Assembly: GCA_004356335.1 (NCBI GenBank)
Contig: SMXP01000059.1
Location: 1-6,741 of the forward strand
Source: Alphaproteobacteria bacterium
GTDB taxonomy: Bacteria > Pseudomonadota > Alphaproteobacteria > SMXP01
DNA: 6,741 bases
Reading direction: 5' to 3'
The notes under the pieces are model-generated. The model did not search any database. It was not told the origin of the DNA and saw nothing but the letters and a program-made list of their open reading frames with translations. A program made the position numbers and the translations under genes. Shown here one piece after another: positions 5,115 to 6,741 of the stretch. The stretch's first letter is position 1, and each line of letters opens with the position of its first letter.

Positions 5115-6021
5115 AAATCGGCTTGAATATCCAGTCGGGTTTAATGATCCGCACATGCTTTCCTTCGGCGGTCACGGATGCCACATCGATTTCGTCTAAC
5201 CGATCAAGCCGAATGAGGGCTATGGCGCGCGACCCGGCGCCACTGAAAACCGTACCCAGTTCAATCTTACCGGCCTGGATAGGGGTGCCCGGCGGCGGCG
5301 CTTCCCCGTCAAACTCAATAGGCAAAAGACGCTTTCGAATCAATCCTCTACGCTTGGTTCGTGAGGTTGTTTCTTGACCGATGTAACAGCCTTTTTGATG
5401 ATCGACCCCGTGCAGTTCGTCGAAATTACTTTCGAGCAAAAAGGCTTTGTCGGCCCGGATGTCGGTGCCGCCTTCCGGCACGCCCAGGGCCATGCGAAGA
5501 TCGAGATAGGCGGATTGATCGAGCCGGTCCAATCCTTGTTGTGCGATCCATTCCTCTCCGGTCGACCGAGACAGCAGCGCCCGCACACCCATATCTTTGA
5601 GCCGGGGATCGATGAAGGCGACACTGTCGGACAAAGCCCAAGCGGTTCCCAGGTCGGCAATGCCGCTAGGCGTAACGGCATCTGCCGCGGATCCGATAAA
5701 CCCATAAACGGCAATGCGCTCGGTGACATCTTCTACATCTACGTCGGCGCGTAACTTATACATGTTGAGCCGCTTGACAAGGTCGTGGCGTTGCTCCCCA
5801 TTGCAATCCATGAACAGCGCGCCATCGTGTTCAGCGATAAAAAAGTCGAAAAGAAATTTTCCTTGGGGTGTCAGCAAGGCCGCGTAAATGGCCCGGTCGG
5901 CGTGTACTTTGTTCATATCGTTGGTCACAAGACCTTGAAGAAAGTCTCTCGCATCAGGTCCGGTAATCTTCAAGACACCGCGTCGGTCAAGTAAGACGGC
6001 GCCGTTTTCGGGAATAGGCAT
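5110..6021 (-). CDS. ygfZ: Folate-binding YgfZ family protein (GcvT-like, Fe-S maintenance)
   Basis: A 303-residue protein of the GcvT/YgfZ fold. It carries the family signature KGCYIGQE (210-217) with the conserved Cys212, and the N-terminal LLDRRGVLKITG...FLQGLVTNDM block (10-36) that contributes to folate binding. YgfZ (called IBA57 in eukaryotes) uses tetrahydrofolate to support assembly or repair of certain [4Fe-4S] enzymes in the cytoplasm; it is not an aminomethyltransferase. ATG 6021 is chosen because GAGG lies 9 bases upstream and relatives begin close to this point. An ATG at 6036 and a TTG at 6087 in the same frame lack ribosome binding sites. Tag follows in the same direction 38 bases on. 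The family suits an organism with Fe-S enzymes such as NadA, encoded at the other end of the window, though nothing here links the two directly. Confidence 0.92.
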   Translation of the reverse strand: MPIPENGAVLLDRRGVLKITGPDARDFLQGLVTNDMNKVHADRAIYAALLTPQGKFLFDFFIAEHDGALFMDCNGEQRHDLVKRLNMYKLRADVDVEDVTERIAVYGFIGSAADAVTPSGIADLGTAWALSDSVAFIDPRLKDMGVRALLSRSTGEEWIAQQGLDRLDQSAYLDLRMALGVPEGGTDIRADKAFLLESNFDELHGVDHQKGCYIGQETTSRTKRRGLIRKRLLPIEFDGEAPPPGTPIQAGKIELGTVFSGAGSRAIALIRLDRLDEIDVASVTAEGKHVRIIKPDWIFKPIS

Positions 6022-6098
6022 AATCAACGGCCTCATATTGCCGGGTTTCGGAGCAACACATCTAATCCGGTCTGCCGTGAGGTTCAAGGGATGCTTGG

Positions 6099-6127
6099 TT
6101 GCGGGACCACCGGGCGCCTTCTATAAC
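6099..6127 (+). promoter_or_regulatory. Predicted promoter of the glycosyltransferase gene
   Basis: TTGCGG (6099-6104) and TATAAC (6122-6127, five of six consensus bases) are separated by exactly 17 bp, giving a transcript start near 6134 and a short leader of about 26 bases before the ATG at 6160. The -35 is a weak match. The site lies in the 138-bp divergent gap with ygfZ. Confidence 0.45.
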
Positions 6128-6159
6128 CAAGGCAAAATCGGGACTTTGTCATACGTTCG

Positions 6160-6741
6160 ATGCGCATTCTTTTCATCACGTCGACCCGCATAGGCGACGC
6201 CGTCTTGTCGTCGGGCCTGGTTGCCCATTTGGCCGAGGTTCATCCGGAGGCCAGGTTCACCATCGCTTGTGGCCCGCTTGCCACCGATTTGTTCCGAGAC
6301 CTGCCCAACTTGGAACGTCTCATTGCCATGGACAAAGGGCGTTTCGGCGGTCACTGGCTAAGATTATGGCGCGAAACCGTGGGCACCTCATGGGATTTGA
6401 TCGTCGATCTCAGATCGTCAGCCATCGCGTGGCTGCTCCGAGCCAAGAAACGGCACGTGGCGAAAAAGAGCGCGGGTCACAAAGTGGTGGCGGCATCCCA
6501 AGTTTTGGGCCTGGCGGAACCGGCGCCGCCGAAAATCTTTGTGTCGCCCGACACACGGGCCAGGGTGTTTCGAACTTTCGGCCAAGAAAACGTGCTGGCC
6601 ATCGGCCCTAGCGCCAATTGGATCGGCAAGCAATGGCCGGCCAAACGATTTGCCGAGCTGGCGACCCGGCTGACCGCCCATGGCGCGTCCTTGCAAGGAG
6701 CCAAAATCCTCGTCTTGGGGGCTTCCGGCGACCGGGAAGAA
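6160..6741 (+). CDS. Glycosyltransferase family 9 (heptosyltransferase type), N-terminal part, continues past the right edge
   Basis: An open frame of 194 codons with no stop starts at ATG 6160; an in-frame TAA at 6124-6126 rules out a longer N-terminus. It begins MRILFITSTRIGDAVLSSGL, the family 9 nucleotide-sugar transferase start, with Asp13 at the place of the catalytic Asp13 of E. coli WaaC. A second family block, GPSANWIGKQWPAKRFAELA (149-168, Lys157), opens the C-terminal nucleotide-sugar-binding half. Enzymes of this family transfer ADP-heptose or related sugars to lipopolysaccharide core or other surface glycans at the inner face of the cytoplasmic membrane. The specific acceptor cannot be told. 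No clear ribosome binding site precedes the ATG, so translation from a short leader is possible. It diverges from ygfZ. Confidence 0.88.
   Translation, partial: MRILFITSTRIGDAVLSSGLVAHLAEVHPEARFTIACGPLATDLFRDLPNLERLIAMDKGRFGGHWLRLWRETVGTSWDLIVDLRSSAIAWLLRAKKRHVAKKSAGHKVVAASQVLGLAEPAPPKIFVSPDTRARVFRTFGQENVLAIGPSANWIGKQWPAKRFAELATRLTAHGASLQGAKILVLGASGDREE

Noticed and set aside
6099..6611. Plus-strand open frame of 170 codons overlapping the glycosyltransferase in another frame
   Set aside because: The frame from 6160 carries all the glycosyltransferase family 9 motifs and stays open to the window edge; the other frame is low-complexity and lacks family resemblance.
1..6741. Search for CRISPR arrays, tRNA or rRNA genes, transposases, phage genes and toxin-antitoxin pairs
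   Set aside because: No regularly spaced repeats, no tRNA-like cloverleaf noticed by eye, and no recognisable mobile-element or toxin proteins in the coding regions.

Overview
The window looks like chromosomal DNA of an alphaproteobacterium of moderate GC content. The clues are a short quinolinate synthase N-terminus of alphaproteobacterial type behind a Nudix/winged-helix NAD regulator, an octanoyl-primed type ketoacyl synthase III, and two copies of a CTAGAGCA...TGCTCTAAG palindromic intergenic repeat of a kind familiar from alphaproteobacterial genomes. The genus cannot be named from the sequence alone.

Left part (1-2181, minus strand): an HD-domain phosphohydrolase of the YfbR type, then a NadQ/NrtR-like NAD regulator, then the first 37 codons of nadA, which runs off the left edge. 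The gap between regulator and nadA holds a good sigma70-type promoter. One 19-bp inverted repeat fills its -35/-10 spacer and a second repeat of the same design abuts the nadA ribosome binding site. The simplest reading is that the regulator represses de novo NAD synthesis at these two sites.

Middle (2182-3258): a divergent intergenic region with a perfect FNR-type box (TTGAT-N4-ATCAA) precedes a two-domain universal stress protein on the plus strand, so oxygen limitation probably induces it. A GC-rich hairpin overlaps its stop codon, where it converges with the next gene.

Right part (3259-6021, minus strand): ygfZ (folate-dependent Fe-S maintenance protein), tag (3-methyladenine DNA glycosylase I) and a FabH2-like 3-oxoacyl-ACP synthase III lie head to tail and may be partly cotranscribed. 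Repeat copies separate tag from the synthase gene and the HD gene from the regulator gene, in the same orientation and in equivalent positions (3' end of one gene, 5' side of the next).

Far right (6160-6741, plus strand): the N-terminal 194 residues of a family 9 glycosyltransferase (heptosyltransferase type), divergent from ygfZ, with its own predicted promoter. It continues past the window.

Most genes are ordinary housekeeping or stress functions. I see no phage, plasmid, CRISPR, toxin-antitoxin or defence system. The points most worth following are the two-operator nadA control region, the FNR box, and the repeat that supplies the stop codon of the HD gene.
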